Source: Brasenia schreberi (Eukaryota > Streptophyta > Magnoliopsida > Nymphaeales > Cabombaceae). From it: 64,000 nucleotides of DNA. The stretch covers positions 5,419,501 to 5,483,500 of the forward strand of contig JAYKKT010000036.1 in the NCBI GenBank assembly GCA_036023115.1, written 5' to 3'. A program made the position numbers and the translations under genes. Of the stretch, positions 1 to 10,540 are shown piece after piece (the first letter of the stretch is position 1; every line of letters begins with the position of its first letter). The notes beneath the pieces were generated by a model, which had not been told where the DNA came from, did no database searches, and was given only the letters and a program-made list of their open reading frames with translations.

Positions 1-258
1 CGGAAGGGACCAAGGATACCACCCATACATACAAGTATCTAGGCCTCAATCCTGTAACAGGGATCTGGCCTGCATCCAAGTATGTCAAGGACATCATAGT
101 TGGAACCGTAGATACAGGTTGCCCAAAAACCCAACTTTCAGAGACGACGGCATGACGGAGATTCCAAAGAGGTGGAAAGCCAAATGTGAGACTGGTACAG
201 CATTCAATGCTTCATGTGCAACCGGAAGCTCATTGGTGCTCGTTATTTCAACAATGGG
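1..258 (+). pseudogene. Subtilase (SBT1.9-like) fragment, cut by window edge
   Basis: This stretch matches codons of the intact subtilase gene from the start of the mature protease (TTHTYKYLGL) through LIGARYFN, corresponding to about 4,604-4,862. The DTG of the catalytic-Asp motif is still readable near 112-118. The segment that should encode GVWPESPSF is then altered and shorter, and the frame shifts. At about 258 the homology stops and gypsy-derived sequence begins. The 5' part lies outside the window, so I cannot say whether the N-terminus survives there. It is non-functional as seen. Confidence 0.8.
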
Positions 259-259
259 T

Positions 260-1775
260 GATAGAAATACGGGACCGATGACATCAAATGCACTCATGCA
301 CTCATGACAAAAGGTCAATGATGTTAAAATATCGTGTTATTCTTATGTAAGTGCATGAGTGATATGAATAATTATGACAAATACATTTATGACTCAAAGT
401 GAACCAATAATAACTCATTCTAAGGATCTTTTTTGCCATTATTTGAATGCAACATAGTCACAACAATGTCTCTCGTCATACTCTCACATACATACCTACC
501 TCTGTTCTCAAATCTATAGATGCATTGAGAAAAATATTTGAGAAGCCTTTCTTGTAAAGAGTGTTCTCAATAAAGTGGTATAAGATGGATAATTTTCTAA
601 TAGTCTTTCGATCCTCATAGGCCATCTATGGAGAAAACTCTCAAGGAAAATTCTTTATCATGAAACCAAGATAAATTGTTATCGGTGGGCTCGACATTAT
701 ACATTGTAGATTCATTACAAGGAGGATCATAAGCTGGTCAGCTTCTAAACCTTTAAAGGTCTAGTGCATAGGCTTGGTTCAAACACGAAAGATGATGCTA
801 AGGTAGACAAACTAGTAGTAAATAAGTTTTTCTCACATCCTATGTATGTAAAGGAGCAATAGTCAAACTCTTGGACTAAGTTTGTGATATGATGGTGAAG
901 GACTAGACGATCGTATATTACCTCCTAAACTCCAATGACTAAGAGAGAATCACCAAACATGTCAACACATGTAGTACCTAAACTTATGATGATCTATAGG
1001 CTATGTTCTTGCGTCATACTCACGTTAAAGTCTAACCAAAAGGATATAGGGATCTTAGACTCCTGAGTAAAGACTAAGACAATCTCGATGTTTGTCACGA
1101 GTCGAGTCTTAGAATCTTCAAAATATATTTTCTAAGTAAGGTTGATTTCTTAATTGAGAGCATATGTTGTTTTAAAACATTGATCGTTATAAGGTTACGC
1201 TCATAAAAAATGGCATGTACTAAGAAGTGATCGTTTAGAGGTAGATTGGTCAAATGATCGATAAGGACTTGAACTTTAATGAACTTGACCTATACTTAAC
1301 CTACTTGTGAGGATATACTTCTCGAAAAGGTATCTAATGGAGTCTAAGTTAGAGACAACTCGAATTTGCATATAGTAGTGTAACTTTAAGTTATTCATAC
1401 TATTGCTAGATATGTATTGATTGATATAGGTAATCAAACACCTAGGACAATGACTATAGGTACAAGATTTTTTTTTAGATTTTACTAAGATATCATCTAT
1501 ATAAACCTCCATAAGCTTATAAATTTGATTATGAAAGATTGTTATCGTATCCCTTTAATAAATCATTCTAACGTTCTTGAGTCTAAAGGGCATTACAGTA
1601 TAACAATAAGTTTTCAAAAGAGTCATGAATGTGATATTATATTAGTCTTTTGGATGCAATTTTATCTGATCATATCAAGAATAATCATCCATATTTTATG
1701 GCCTATCATACTACTGATGATTAATCTAAAACCCTTCACTTTTATGGCCTTTGCCTAGTGTCTACATTCTATTTT
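260..1775 (-). mobile_element. Ty3/gypsy polymerase remnant, copy 1
   Basis: On the complement, a reverse-transcriptase core reads MEVYIDDILVKSKK beginning at 1,512, preceded by degenerate versions of the usual FRLKN and FHNQIYKLM motifs. YIDD is the catalytic Asp-Asp box of gypsy RT. Stops and frameshifts are dense, so nothing is expressed. The whole block recurs at 33,605-35,150 with the same order and orientation, as part of the duplicated scaffold upstream of each intact subtilase gene. No LTR was recognised in either copy. Confidence 0.7.
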
Positions 1776-1794
1776 ACTCTATTTGGCATTTTAT

Positions 1795-2365
1795 TTTAAT
1801 TACGATAACAACAATTAAGCCTTTTTCTATACTAGATGGGGTCGGGCTATATGAACTCTTTGTTTTCATAGAGCCCCATCATGTGTCATCTAAGCAGTTA
1901 ACTCAATATAAATTAGATCATTCTTTATAGTTTTTTTCAATACTTATGTGGTCATCCTCTTCCTCTTTTAATATTTTCACAATCTAATTTTTCATATCTT
2001 CTTACAAAAGTTTCTTTTGGTCGTCTTTCTAAATGTTCAAATTATCTTAAACGATTTTCTCTAATTTTATCCTCTATTGGTGATACTCCCTATTTGTTTC
2101 TAATAACCTCATTATGTAATATTTCCTTATGTGACCACTCATCCATCTTAACATCTTTATTTCTACTACGAACATCTTTTATATATGTTGATGGTTAACT
2201 GTCAAACACTCAAAACTATAAAATATAGCATGTCTAATTGTTTTTCTATAATATTTACCTTTTAATTGGAATGGTGTCTTCTGATCATACAAAATACTTA
2301 ATGCTCCTCTTCATTTTATCCTAATTATGCTATGTTAATTTAGTTCATTAATAACATCTCTAAAT
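1795..2365 (-). mobile_element. RTE non-LTR retrotransposon 3' fragment
   Basis: The complement ends with the RTE tail signature (GGCTTAATTGTTG-like at about 1,800-1,820). Going upstream it carries degenerate coding sequence for the C-terminal part of the RTE polyprotein, including FGHIERR- and LKGKYYR-like motifs. It is the left half of an inverted pair with the fragment at 2,525-2,930. The same pair recurs at 35,180-36,310 in the second duplicated block. Confidence 0.75.
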
Positions 2366-2524
2366 TTGATGTGGATGCATTATTTGATTACTACTAGACC
2401 CATAGTTTGGTTATGTTCATCTTCTTATGGAACTAGGAACATGATCGGTAGTTCAAACTTATACATCCCCTTGAATTTAAAAAAAAATTGTTTTCTTTTT
2501 TAATTTTTGGTTCAAATCAAAACC

Positions 2525-2930
2525 AGAACTGAGTTGGGCAGTTAATCACTGACATGTACAAAAGATGTTTGTAACATATATGAAAATGTTGAGATAGATG
2601 AGTGGTCATATAAGGAAAGACAGTATATATAATGAGGTTGTTATAAACAAATTAGAAGCGACACCAATAGAGGATAAAAGAAGATAATATTGTTTAAGAT
2701 GGTTTGAACATATAAAAGGAAGAACCTTTAAGAAGGTATGAAAAACTAGATTTTGAAAGTATTAGAAGAGGTAGAGGACAACAATAAAAGTGATAGAAAA
2801 ACAATAAAAAATGATCTAGTTTATTGTGTGTTAACTACTAACATGACACATGATAAGGCTAAGTAAAAACAAAGAATTCATGTAGCCGACCCCGTGTAGT
2901 ATGAAAAAAGGCTTAGTTGTTGTTGTGTCA
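2525..2930 (+). mobile_element. RTE 3' fragment, inverted partner
   Basis: This forward-strand RTE C-terminal coding relic runs from a WAVNH-like motif through the GRGRPQKCW-like segment to the GGCTTAGTTGTTGTTG tail at about 2,912-2,928. It is opposite in orientation to the fragment at 1,795-2,365, so the two form an imperfect inverted repeat with a spacer of roughly 160 bp and the tails pointing outward. Confidence 0.75.
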
Positions 2931-4080
2931 AATCCGAAACCGAAACCAATTCATGGTTTGAGTGAATGGGAATCCACGATGTCTGTGCGCCTTGTTTTCT
3001 AGTCTACGAGCATACTATTCAGTGATGTGAATGCCCATTAAAACAAATAAATTGTTTAAGTAAACGGAGGAATATGAGACCCAACGGAAGCACCGGTGGC
3101 TCGGAGCCCGTTGACAAAAATAACGGAAGAGAGAAGAAAAGGAAAACGCAAATACAAACGGGTATGGATACACTCAAATAAAATGAAAACCATCTTAGAA
3201 GAATCTAACTAGTACTCGCGAAGCATAATAACACTGTGAGTATGTGTATGCATGCTCTGACACACATGTATATTATAGAGGGTGAATAATTTTACGTATA
3301 ATTTTATCATATTTTGAAATTGATGGTAGAAATTTATGTGATATATTTGATTCAAATCTTCACTATAGATCTCAACTATTTTAAAAATTTTTAAAACTAA
3401 ACAAGCGTCAGCCGACTTGATCTAAAACCGAAACCAAATCCAAAAGAGAGGTGGTTTGGCTTGGGACGAAATCAAGGGGGGATAAGCATACTATATCAGG
3501 TCTATTCATGATAACAAATTTAATATATAATATATTAACAAACGTTGAAAACAAGTATGATGACTTGGCACACCTAAATAAATCTCAAGAACACAATCAA
3601 GTGATAATTAAACAATTTAATTCTCTTCAAAACCACAGTACTAGGCCGTTGAACACCATCAATGCACTCCTAACAAATATTATATATATATTAACAAACG
3701 TTGAAAACAAGAATGATGACTTCGCACCCTAAGTTGAATAATTTTCAAGAATACAAGAGCACAACGGAGTGCTAGTGGGGAGCTCAACTCCTAAAGGATG
3801 CATGTGTGGGTGAGTGTTAAGCTTCACTGTCTTCTTATAACAAAGAAAAAAAAACACAGCATGTGAACCTAACGTGTAAAAACACAGGCTTAATGCTACT
3901 TAAAAAACAAGAAAAGGAGGTTAATCAGAGAGAGAAATCGAAACAAAAAGTACATGACCTGCTCATTAAACAATTTAGTTCGTTGAATGTGAAGCTGAAG
4001 TGCAAAATGAGTATATGCCTACTTGATCCTGACGATCAAGCGCCGCTGGTATGCCAAAATCGAAGGCTTCCAGAGATAGC
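2931..4080. other. Intergenic upstream region of subtilase gene 1
   Basis: No gene is supported here. A roughly 60-bp A+T-rich segment ending GTTGAAAACAAG occurs twice, at about 3,512-3,574 and 3,670-3,730, separated by unrelated sequence; it creates a short ORF that I reject. At 3,750-3,856 there is a possible Pol III-derived SINE relic (B-box-like AGCTCAACTCC at 3,781). The region is collinear with 36,311-37,612 upstream of the second gene. Confidence 0.5.
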
Positions 4081-4205
4081 ATATCAGCGTAGGCGACGCC
4101 GTCTGCTCGGCTGAGCGGAAAAGGCAATTACAGATAGACAAGAACCCAGTCAGCACGTGGAGCCTCAGCCTACCATTATTAATATCAGCGTAGGCGCCGC
4201 CGGCA
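4081..4205 (+). promoter_or_regulatory. Upstream 101-bp repeat with one G-box
   Basis: A segment starting ATATCAGCGTAGGCG at 4,081 restarts at 4,182, a 101-bp period. Only about 24 bp of the second unit remain. The full unit holds a perfect G-box palindrome CACGTG at 4,154-4,159, about 115 bp upstream of the subtilase ATG. Gene 2 has two full units and two G-boxes. G-boxes bind bZIP and bHLH factors in plants; a regulatory effect here is inferred from position only. Confidence 0.45.
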
Positions 4206-4230
4206 CGAAAAAATCGATGGGTTGGTTTGG

Positions 4231-4240
4231 CTATATATTT
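4231..4240 (+). promoter_or_regulatory. Candidate TATA box of subtilase gene 1
   Basis: CTATATATTT lies 33 bp upstream of the ATG at 4,273. If used, the 5' UTR would be very short. The same position in gene 2 reads CTATATTTGT, a weaker match. This is a positional call only. Confidence 0.3.
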
Positions 4241-4272
4241 TGGACTAATTTGTGACAAAACAAAGAGTGACA

Positions 4273-6552
4273 ATGGTTTCTTCTGCGTCTTTTCTGTTCA
4301 TTGCATGTTCAATCTTGTTCACATTCCAATTGTGGACATGTGTATCAGGAGCGAGAGATGCATATATCGTTCATATGGACTTACCATCAATGCCAAGGGC
4401 CTTCAGCAGCCACCATCATTGGTACAACTCTTTGCTTTCATCCGAAAGCTTCATTGCTGCTGCTGTTGATGCCTCTGCCGCTGCATCACCAAGCCTCATT
4501 TACAGTTACACCAATGCTATTCATGGCTTCAGTGCTGTACTCTCCGAATCCCAGCTTGAATTGCTCAAGCAAACGCCTGGTTTTGTCTATGCCCACCCAG
4601 ATTCGCAAGGCACCAAAGACACCACCCACACATACAAGTATCTAGGCCTCAATCCTGTGACAGGGATCTGGCCTTCATCCAAATATGGGAAGGACATCAT
4701 AATTGGAGTCTTAGATACCGGCGTATGGCCGGAAAGTCCCAGTTTCAGAGACGACGGCATGACCGAGGTTCCCAAGAGGTGGAAAGGCCGGTGTGAGTCC
4801 GGTACAGCATTCAATGCTTCCATGTGCAACCGGAAGCTCATTGGTGCTCGTTATTTCAACAAGGGAGTGTTAGCACAGGATCCCAATCAGACAATATCTA
4901 TGAACTCGGCAAGAGACACTGATGGTCATGGCACTCACACTGCATCAACCGCTGCTGGAAACTATGTTGCAGGAGCTTCATATTTTGGTTATGCTGCAGG
5001 CAAAGCAAGAGGAATAGCTCCACGAGCACGGATCGCGGTATATAAGGTCATTTGGGAAGAAGGTATGGTTGCATCTGATGTAATTGCGGCAATCGACCAA
5101 GCAATTACCGATGGCGTGGACGTGCTCTCGTTGTCCCTGAGCTTCGGCCGCAACTCAATCTATGAAGATCCTGTTTCCATAGCATCCTTTGCAGCAATGG
5201 AGAAGGGCGTTTTAGTGTCGACGTCTGCTGGAAATGGAGGTAACCCCGAATTCGGTTCTCTACGCAACGGTGCACCGTGGGTGCTTTCAGTTGGTGCTAC
5301 CACTATTGATACAAGATTCTCTGGCATCGTCACTCTAGGAAATGGCGTCTCTTTTGTTGGTATATCCTTGTATATTGGCAATAAGTCTGTGAAGAGTTTG
5401 CCTTTATACTATAACGAAAGCAATGCAGCCTGCAATTCTGTCGACAATCTCAAGAATAAAGTGAAGGGGAAGGTTGTTGTGTGTGAATACGATGGGGACG
5501 ATACGTCAGTATCCCAAACCGCAGTTGTTGCAGACGCTAAGGGAGCAGGTGTTTTACTCTTGAGCAGTTTCTCAGTTGAAGACGTTAGAGCAAAGGACTA
5601 TGCGTGCCCAGCAGCTGTGTTAAATGCTAATGACTCGGTCGCAATAAAGAAATACATAAGAACAGGCAAGTTTCCAACAGTTAGCCTGACATTCCGGAAG
5701 ACCTTTACCGGCATAAAACCGGCACCTACTTTAGCCCCTTTCAGTACCAAAGGGCCAGCTTATGACACTCCAACGATACTGAAGCCAGATATCGTTGCAC
5801 CTGGTGTTCTGATCTTGGCTGCGTATTCTCCGAACTCGAGTGCTGCAACTTTACGGGGTAAATCATTCTTTAGTAACTTCACCCTCATGTCTGGAACCTC
5901 TATGTCATGCCCTCATGCCTCTGGGCTCGCCGCGCTACTGAAATCAGCTCACCCAGATTGGAGCCCATCTGCAATTCGCTCGGCCATGATGACTACAGCT
6001 AACATTTTTAACAATGAAGGACAGAATATCTTCGATGGCCTCTCTCCATTCTCAATGGGTGCAGGTGAGATAAATCCAAACAAGGCCATGGACCCTGGCT
6101 TGGTGTATGATGCCGGGCACCAAGACTATGTGAAGTTCCTCTGCGCTTTGAATTTGACAAGAGAACAGTTTCAGACAATTGCTAAGAACTCTTCCAACTA
6201 TGATCAATGTAAGGGTGGGAATCTTGATCTGAACTATCCATCTTTCGGTATGATTGTGGAATACAGTCGGTCTTCAGGAATGCAGAGGTTTAAAAGAACT
6301 GTAACAAATGTAGGAGCAGACGGTCCTATAACTTACAGAGCCAATGTGACAATAAGCGATTCTATAAGAGTGACAGTGGTTCCACCGAAGCTTGTGTTCC
6401 AGATGAGAAACCAGAAGGCATCTTTCACGCTTGCAATGAAAGTGATAAAGCCAATAAAAGGACTCCCATCTTGGGGTTTTCTGACTTGGGTGGATGATAA
6501 AAACACGCATGTTGTAAGGAGCCCAATTGCAGTTTTCGACGAATCCATGTGA
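4273..6552 (+). CDS. Subtilisin-like serine protease, SBT1.9-like, copy 1 (intact)
   Basis: This is a single-exon gene for a 759-residue secreted subtilase (MEROPS S8A), a normal length for plant SBT1 proteins. The first ATG is at 4,273 in a good context (A at -3, G at +4); the open frame runs 21 bases further upstream but only to a GTG. In order: a hydrophobic signal peptide (residues 1-26, ending TCVSG), an I9 propeptide (about 30-112, with HGFSAVL), and the mature protease starting near TTHTYKYLGL. The catalytic residues are Asp148 (VLDTG), His219 (DGHGTH), oxyanion Asn321 (SAGNGG) and Ser543 (GTSMSCPH), with a PA-like insert at about 365-470 and a fibronectin-III-like C-terminal domain at about 650-755. 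All core residues are present, so an active apoplastic enzyme is expected. The substrate is unknown. The whole sequence resembles Arabidopsis SBT1.9 more than other classes, from memory of family features. Confidence 0.95.
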   Translation: MVSSASFLFIACSILFTFQLWTCVSGARDAYIVHMDLPSMPRAFSSHHHWYNSLLSSESFIAAAVDASAAASPSLIYSYTNAIHGFSAVLSESQLELLKQTPGFVYAHPDSQGTKDTTHTYKYLGLNPVTGIWPSSKYGKDIIIGVLDTGVWPESPSFRDDGMTEVPKRWKGRCESGTAFNASMCNRKLIGARYFNKGVLAQDPNQTISMNSARDTDGHGTHTASTAAGNYVAGASYFGYAAGKARGIAPRARIAVYKVIWEEGMVASDVIAAIDQAITDGVDVLSLSLSFGRNSIYEDPVSIASFAAMEKGVLVSTSAGNGGNPEFGSLRNGAPWVLSVGATTIDTRFSGIVTLGNGVSFVGISLYIGNKSVKSLPLYYNESNAACNSVDNLKNKVKGKVVVCEYDGDDTSVSQTAVVADAKGAGVLLLSSFSVEDVRAKDYACPAAVLNANDSVAIKKYIRTGKFPTVSLTFRKTFTGIKPAPTLAPFSTKGPAYDTPTILKPDIVAPGVLILAAYSPNSSAATLRGKSFFSNFTLMSGTSMSCPHASGLAALLKSAHPDWSPSAIRSAMMTTANIFNNEGQNIFDGLSPFSMGAGEINPNKAMDPGLVYDAGHQDYVKFLCALNLTREQFQTIAKNSSNYDQCKGGNLDLNYPSFGMIVEYSRSSGMQRFKRTVTNVGADGPITYRANVTISDSIRVTVVPPKLVFQMRNQKASFTLAMKVIKPIKGLPSWGFLTWVDDKNTHVVRSPIAVFDESM

Positions 6553-6655
6553 GGTTTAATTAGCAAACATCTCGTACTGCGTGTAGAATAAGTGCAGCAT
6601 CTCAATGACAATGCTTGAACCTGAATTCTTCTGAGACCGTTTTCTTTATTTGACC

Positions 6656-6865
6656 GTGAATGAGAGAATATCGTTTAAGACGGAAATATAAAAATAAGAG
6701 TACAAGATCAATTATAAGCTATTAAAATAACTAGACTCCAACAAAAATATTGGAAAAAATAATAAAGAATGATTTAGTTTATTGTGAGTTAACTGCTAAT
6801 ATGGCACAAACAATGTAGTCGATCCCTTCCCTTCTAGTATGGGAAAAAGCTTAGTTGTTATATCA
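6656..6865 (+). mobile_element. RTE 3' tail fragment (tandem copy A)
   Basis: Starting about 100 bp after the subtilase stop, the sequence follows the RTE 3' end: a degenerate GAATGAGAGAATATCG stretch, the segment encoding NDLVYCELTANM-like residues, and a GCTTAGTTGTTA tail. It is shortened internally relative to the longer version at 9,858-10,080. It carries no function. Confidence 0.7.
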
Positions 6866-6964
6866 TATAACCGTAGTCATGATGTGTTATGTGTGTGTGA
6901 GAGAGAGAGAGCCGTTTGGTGGAACTGCACGGTCACGAATTAATTAAGCCTGGGGAAAACTGCA

Positions 6965-7568
6965 TGACCACTCTTAATTTATTTTAATAACCTTTTCTTG
7001 TATGGTCACTCCATCCATCTCAACATCTTCATTTCTATAAGACATTTTTTGTACATGTTGATGATTAACTGCCCAACACTCAGAACCATAAAACATGACA
7101 TACCTTATTGCTGCTCTATAATATTTACCTTTTAACTTTAATGATATCTTCTTATCACAAAGAATACCTAATGCTCCTCTCCATTTTAACCAATCACCAT
7201 TAATTCTATGTGTAACATCTCGATCAATTCTTTCATCACTAAAAAAAATTGACCCTATGTATTTAAAACTTTTCATTTGGAGGATGCAATGTGTGTTAAT
7301 TTTAATTTTTATGTCCTCTGAGGTAACCAAATGATCAAACTTACGTTTCATTTATATTCTGTCTTTATTCTACAAAGTCGGAGACCTTTGCTTTCTTATG
7401 TTTCTCTCCATAGTTTCAATTTTCTATTAACTTTTTCCTTAGGCTCCTCCACCAACACAATGTCATCTATAAATAACATACACCAAGATACTTCATCTTG
7501 AATATGTTTTGTTAACTCATCAATCACCATTATAAATAAATATGGACTTAAAGTTGATCCTTAATGGA
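6965..7568 (-). mobile_element. RTE reverse-transcriptase fragment (tandem copy A)
   Basis: The complement encodes a piece of RTE reverse transcriptase and its C-terminal extension: a degenerate F(V/I)DDI catalytic box near 7,470, KLKGKYYRAA, and MFYGSECWAVNHQHVQ. Stops interrupt it. Its upstream end (7,568) is fused directly to the subtilase C-terminal relic B, in opposite orientation. Confidence 0.8.
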
Positions 7569-8146
7569 ACCCAGATTGGAGCCCAATTGCAATTCACATT
7601 TTTAACAATGACGGAAAGAATATTTTCGATGGCCTCTCTCCATTCTCAATGGGTGCAGGTGAGATAAATCCAAACAAGGCCATGGACCCTGGCTTGGTGT
7701 ATGATGCCGGACACCAAGACTATGTGAAGATCCTCTGCGCTTTGAATTTGACAAGAGAACAGTTTCAGACAATTGCAAAGAACTCTTCCAACTATGATCA
7801 ATGTAAGGGTGAGAATCTTGATCTGAACTATCCATCTTTCGGTATGATTGTGGAATACAGTCGGTCTTCAGGAATGCAGAGGTTTAAAAGAACTGTAACA
7901 AATGTAGGAGCAGACGGTCCTATAACTTACAGAGCCAATGTGACAATAAGCGATTCTATAAGAGTGACAGTGGTTCCACCGAAGCTTGTGTTCCAGATGA
8001 GAAACCAGAAGGCATCTTTCACGCTTGCAATGAAAGTGATAAAGCCAATAAAAGGACTCCCATCTTGGGGTTTTCTGACTTGGGTGGATGATAAAAACAC
8101 GCATCTTGTAAGGAGCCCAATTGCAGTTTTCGACGAATCCATGTGA
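7569..8146 (+). pseudogene. Subtilase C-terminal relic B
   Basis: The sequence begins at the codons for PDWSP just after the catalytic-Ser region, lacks 25 bases found in the intact gene (removing the MMTTAN coding segment), then reads MGAGEINPNKAMDPG through VFDESM to a stop at 8,146. It is nearly identical to the end of intact gene 1 (KILCAL for KFLCAL and KGENLD for KGGNLD are two of the few changes). It has no protease core, propeptide or signal peptide. The longest ATG frame (7,649-8,146, 165 residues) would encode only the Fn3-like domain. Confidence 0.9.
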
Positions 8147-8249
8147 GGTTTAATTAGCAAACATCTCGTACTGCGTGTAGAATAAGTGCAGCATCTCAAT
8201 GACAATGCTTGAACCTGAATTCTTCTGAGACCGTTTTCTTTATTTGACA

Positions 8250-8460
8250 GTGAATGAGAGAATATCGTTTAAGACGGAAATATAAAAATAAGAGTACAAG
8301 ATCAATTATAAGCTATTAAAATAACTAGACTCCAACAAAAATATTGGGAAAAATAATAAAGAATGATTTAGTTTATTGTGAGTTAACTGCTAATATGGCA
8401 CAAACAATGTAGTCGATCCCTTCCCTTCTAGTATGGGAAAAAGCTTAGTTGTTATATCAT
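8250..8460 (+). mobile_element. RTE 3' tail fragment (tandem copy B)
   Basis: Near-identical repeat of 6,656-6,865 at the 1,594-bp offset, 3' of relic B. Confidence 0.7.
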
Positions 8461-8558
8461 ATAACCGTAGTCATGATGTGTTATGTGTGTGTGAGAGAGA
8501 GAGAGCCGTTTGGTGGAACTGCACGGTCACGAATTAATTAAGCCTGGGGAAAACTGCA

Positions 8559-9162
8559 TGACCACTCTTAATTTATTTTAATAACCTTTTCTTGTATGGT
8601 CACTCCATCCATCTCAACATCTTCATTTCTATAAGACATTTTTTGTACATGTTGATGATTAACTGCCCAACACTCATAACCATAAAACATGACATACCTT
8701 ATTGCTGCTCTATAATATTTACCTTTTAACTTTAATGATATCTTCTTATCACAAAGAATACCTAATGCTCCTCTCCATTTTAACCAATCACCATTAATTC
8801 TATGTGTAACATCTCGATCAATTCTTTCATCACTATAAAAAATTGACCCTATGTATTTAAAATTTTTCATTTGGAGGATGCAATGTGTGTTAATTTTAAT
8901 TTTTATGTCCTCTGAGGTAACCAAATGATCAAACTTACGTTTCATTTATATTCTGTCTTTATTCTACAAAGTCGGAGACCTTTGCTTTCTTATGTTTCTC
9001 TCCATAGTTTCAATTTTCTATTAACTTTTTCCTTAGGCTCCTCCACCAACACAATGTCATCTATAAATAACATACACCAAGATACTTCATCTTGAATATG
9101 TTTTGTTAACTCATCAATCACCATTATAAATAAATATGGACTTAAAGTTGATCCTTAATGGA
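8559..9162 (-). mobile_element. RTE reverse-transcriptase fragment (tandem copy B)
   Basis: Near-identical repeat of 6,965-7,568 with a handful of substitutions, for example MFYGYECW where copy A has MFYGSECW. It is fused to subtilase relic C at 9,163, with the same junction as copy A to relic B. Confidence 0.8.
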
Positions 9163-9740
9163 ACCCAGATTGGAGCCCAATTGCAATTCACATTTTTAAC
9201 AATGACGGAAAGAATATTTTCGATGGCCTCTCTCCATTCTCAATGGGTGCAGGTGAGATAAATCCAAACAAGGCCATGGACCCTGGCTTGGTGTATGATG
9301 CCGGACACCAAGACTATGTGAAGATCCTCTGCGCTTTGAATTTGACAAGAGAACAGTTTCAGACAATTGCAAAGAACTCTTCCAACTATGATCAATGTAA
9401 GGGTGAGAATCTTGATCTGAACTACCCATCTTTCGGTATGATTGTGGAAAACAGTCAGTCTTCAGGAATGCAGAGGTTTAAAAGGACTGTAAGAAATGTA
9501 GGAGCAGACGGTCCTATAACTTACAGAGCCAATGTGACAATAAGCGATTCTAGAAAAGTGACAGTGGTTCCACCGAAGCTTGTGTTCCAGATGAGAAACC
9601 AGAAGTTATCTTTCACGCTTGCAATGAAAGTGATAAATCCAATAAAAGGACTCCCATCTTGGGGTTTTCTGACTTGGGTGGATGATAAAAACACGCATGT
9701 TGTAAGGAGCCCAATTGCAGTTTTCGACGAATCCATGTGA
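9163..9740 (+). pseudogene. Subtilase C-terminal relic C
   Basis: It has the same left junction and 25-base deletion as relic B, then MGAGEINPNKAMDPG to VFDESM. It differs more from gene 1 than B does (ENSQSSG, TVRNVG, SRKVTV, KLSFTL, VINPIK), and some of these changes move towards gene 2 (SQSSG-like). After the stop the flank departs from copies A and B and instead follows the flank of gene 2 (40,317 onward). This suggests C carries the original 3' flank of the locus. Confidence 0.88.
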
Positions 9741-9854
9741 GGTTTAATTAGCAAACATCTCGTACTGCGTGTAGAATAAGTGCAGCATCTCAATGACAAT
9801 GCTTGAACCTGAATTCTTCTCAGACCGTTTTCTTTATTTGACAGTCTAGCTTGA

Positions 9855-10080
9855 AATAACTTAGGAGTGACACTAATAGAATGAATGAGAGAATATCGTT
9901 TAAGACTGTTTGAACATATACAAAGAAGAGTAGAAGATCAAAAGAACCTGTAAAAAAGTATGAAAAACTAAATTTATAAGCTATTAAAATAGCTAGAAGA
10001 CTCTAACAAAGCATTGGGAAGAAATAATAAAGAATGATTTAGTTTATTGTGAGTTAACTGCTAATATGGCAAATAGATAT
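9855..10080 (+). mobile_element. RTE 3' end fragment, longer form
   Basis: From about 9,858 the sequence follows the RTE C-terminal coding region (GVTPIE-, FEHIQRR- and YEKLNL-like) down to GAGTTAACTGCTAATATGGC, then stops before the GTT-rich tail. It is less deleted than the tails at 6,656 and 8,250 and may be their parent. Confidence 0.65.
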
Positions 10081-10540
10081 ATCTCGTCACGATGTGTTGT
10101 GTGAGAGAGAGAGAGAGCTGTTTGGTGGAACTGCAGGGTGACGGAATTAATTATACAGGAAGCCTGGGAACGTATTAAGGGATTCATGGAACTTAAGAGA
10201 ACAGAATCTAATAAAGCTCCTGGAATGTAATACAGCATCTGTAACTCTGCAGCCTGGGACACTGCACCTGTGAAAGAACGGCTGTTACAGAAACTGGAAT
10301 CAACTTATCTCTGCAGATTTTGATTCTTCTGACGACTTTTTCTGCAATCCTTTTCTATTTTTTCTTATACTTTGGGAATGAAGTCTAAACCAAAGCAAAC
10401 AAAAGACGAGGCTTTTTCTCACATTAAGTCGCGTCCGCTACATGGACTCCTGATCGCCATTGATTCCCATCTTCGGTCATATTTGCATCAACTACAGTAT
10501 GTACTTCCATCTCATAAGAATTGTGTTGATGAAAAAGTGG
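10081..10540 (+). other. Duplicated subtilase 3' flank
   Basis: This stretch is collinear with 40,380-40,826 downstream of gene 2 (shared landmarks: a GA-rich run, GGATTCATGGAACTTAAGAG, and CGCGTCCGCTACATGG). The match ends abruptly at about 10,535 against 40,826, which marks the right breakpoint of the large tandem duplication. No coding potential was seen. Confidence 0.75.

Larger units (their letters stand above)
5951..9850 (+). repeat. 1,594-bp tandem triplication: subtilase 3' end plus RTE piece
   Basis: The 3' end of the subtilase gene, its 3' flank and an antisense RTE reverse-transcriptase fragment repeat with a constant 1,594-bp offset: stop codons at 6,552, 8,146 and 9,740, and RTE pieces at 6,965 and 8,559. 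Copy A is the end of the intact gene, copy B runs 7,569-9,162, and copy C starts at 9,163 and loses homology to A and B near 9,850. B and C share an identical left junction and a 25-base deletion relative to the gene. Unequal crossing-over is the simplest origin. Confidence 0.9.

Noticed and set aside
3451..3732. 93-codon ORF with an internally repeated NVENK motif
   Set aside because: Generated by two copies of an A+T-rich 60-bp segment; the duplicate region at 37,000-37,270 does not keep the frame.
4252..4272. Upstream extension of subtilase gene 1 (and the same at 37,883 for gene 2)
   Set aside because: The frame is open but begins with GTG; the first ATG in good context is at 4,273 (37,916 in gene 2), which also gives a clean signal peptide.
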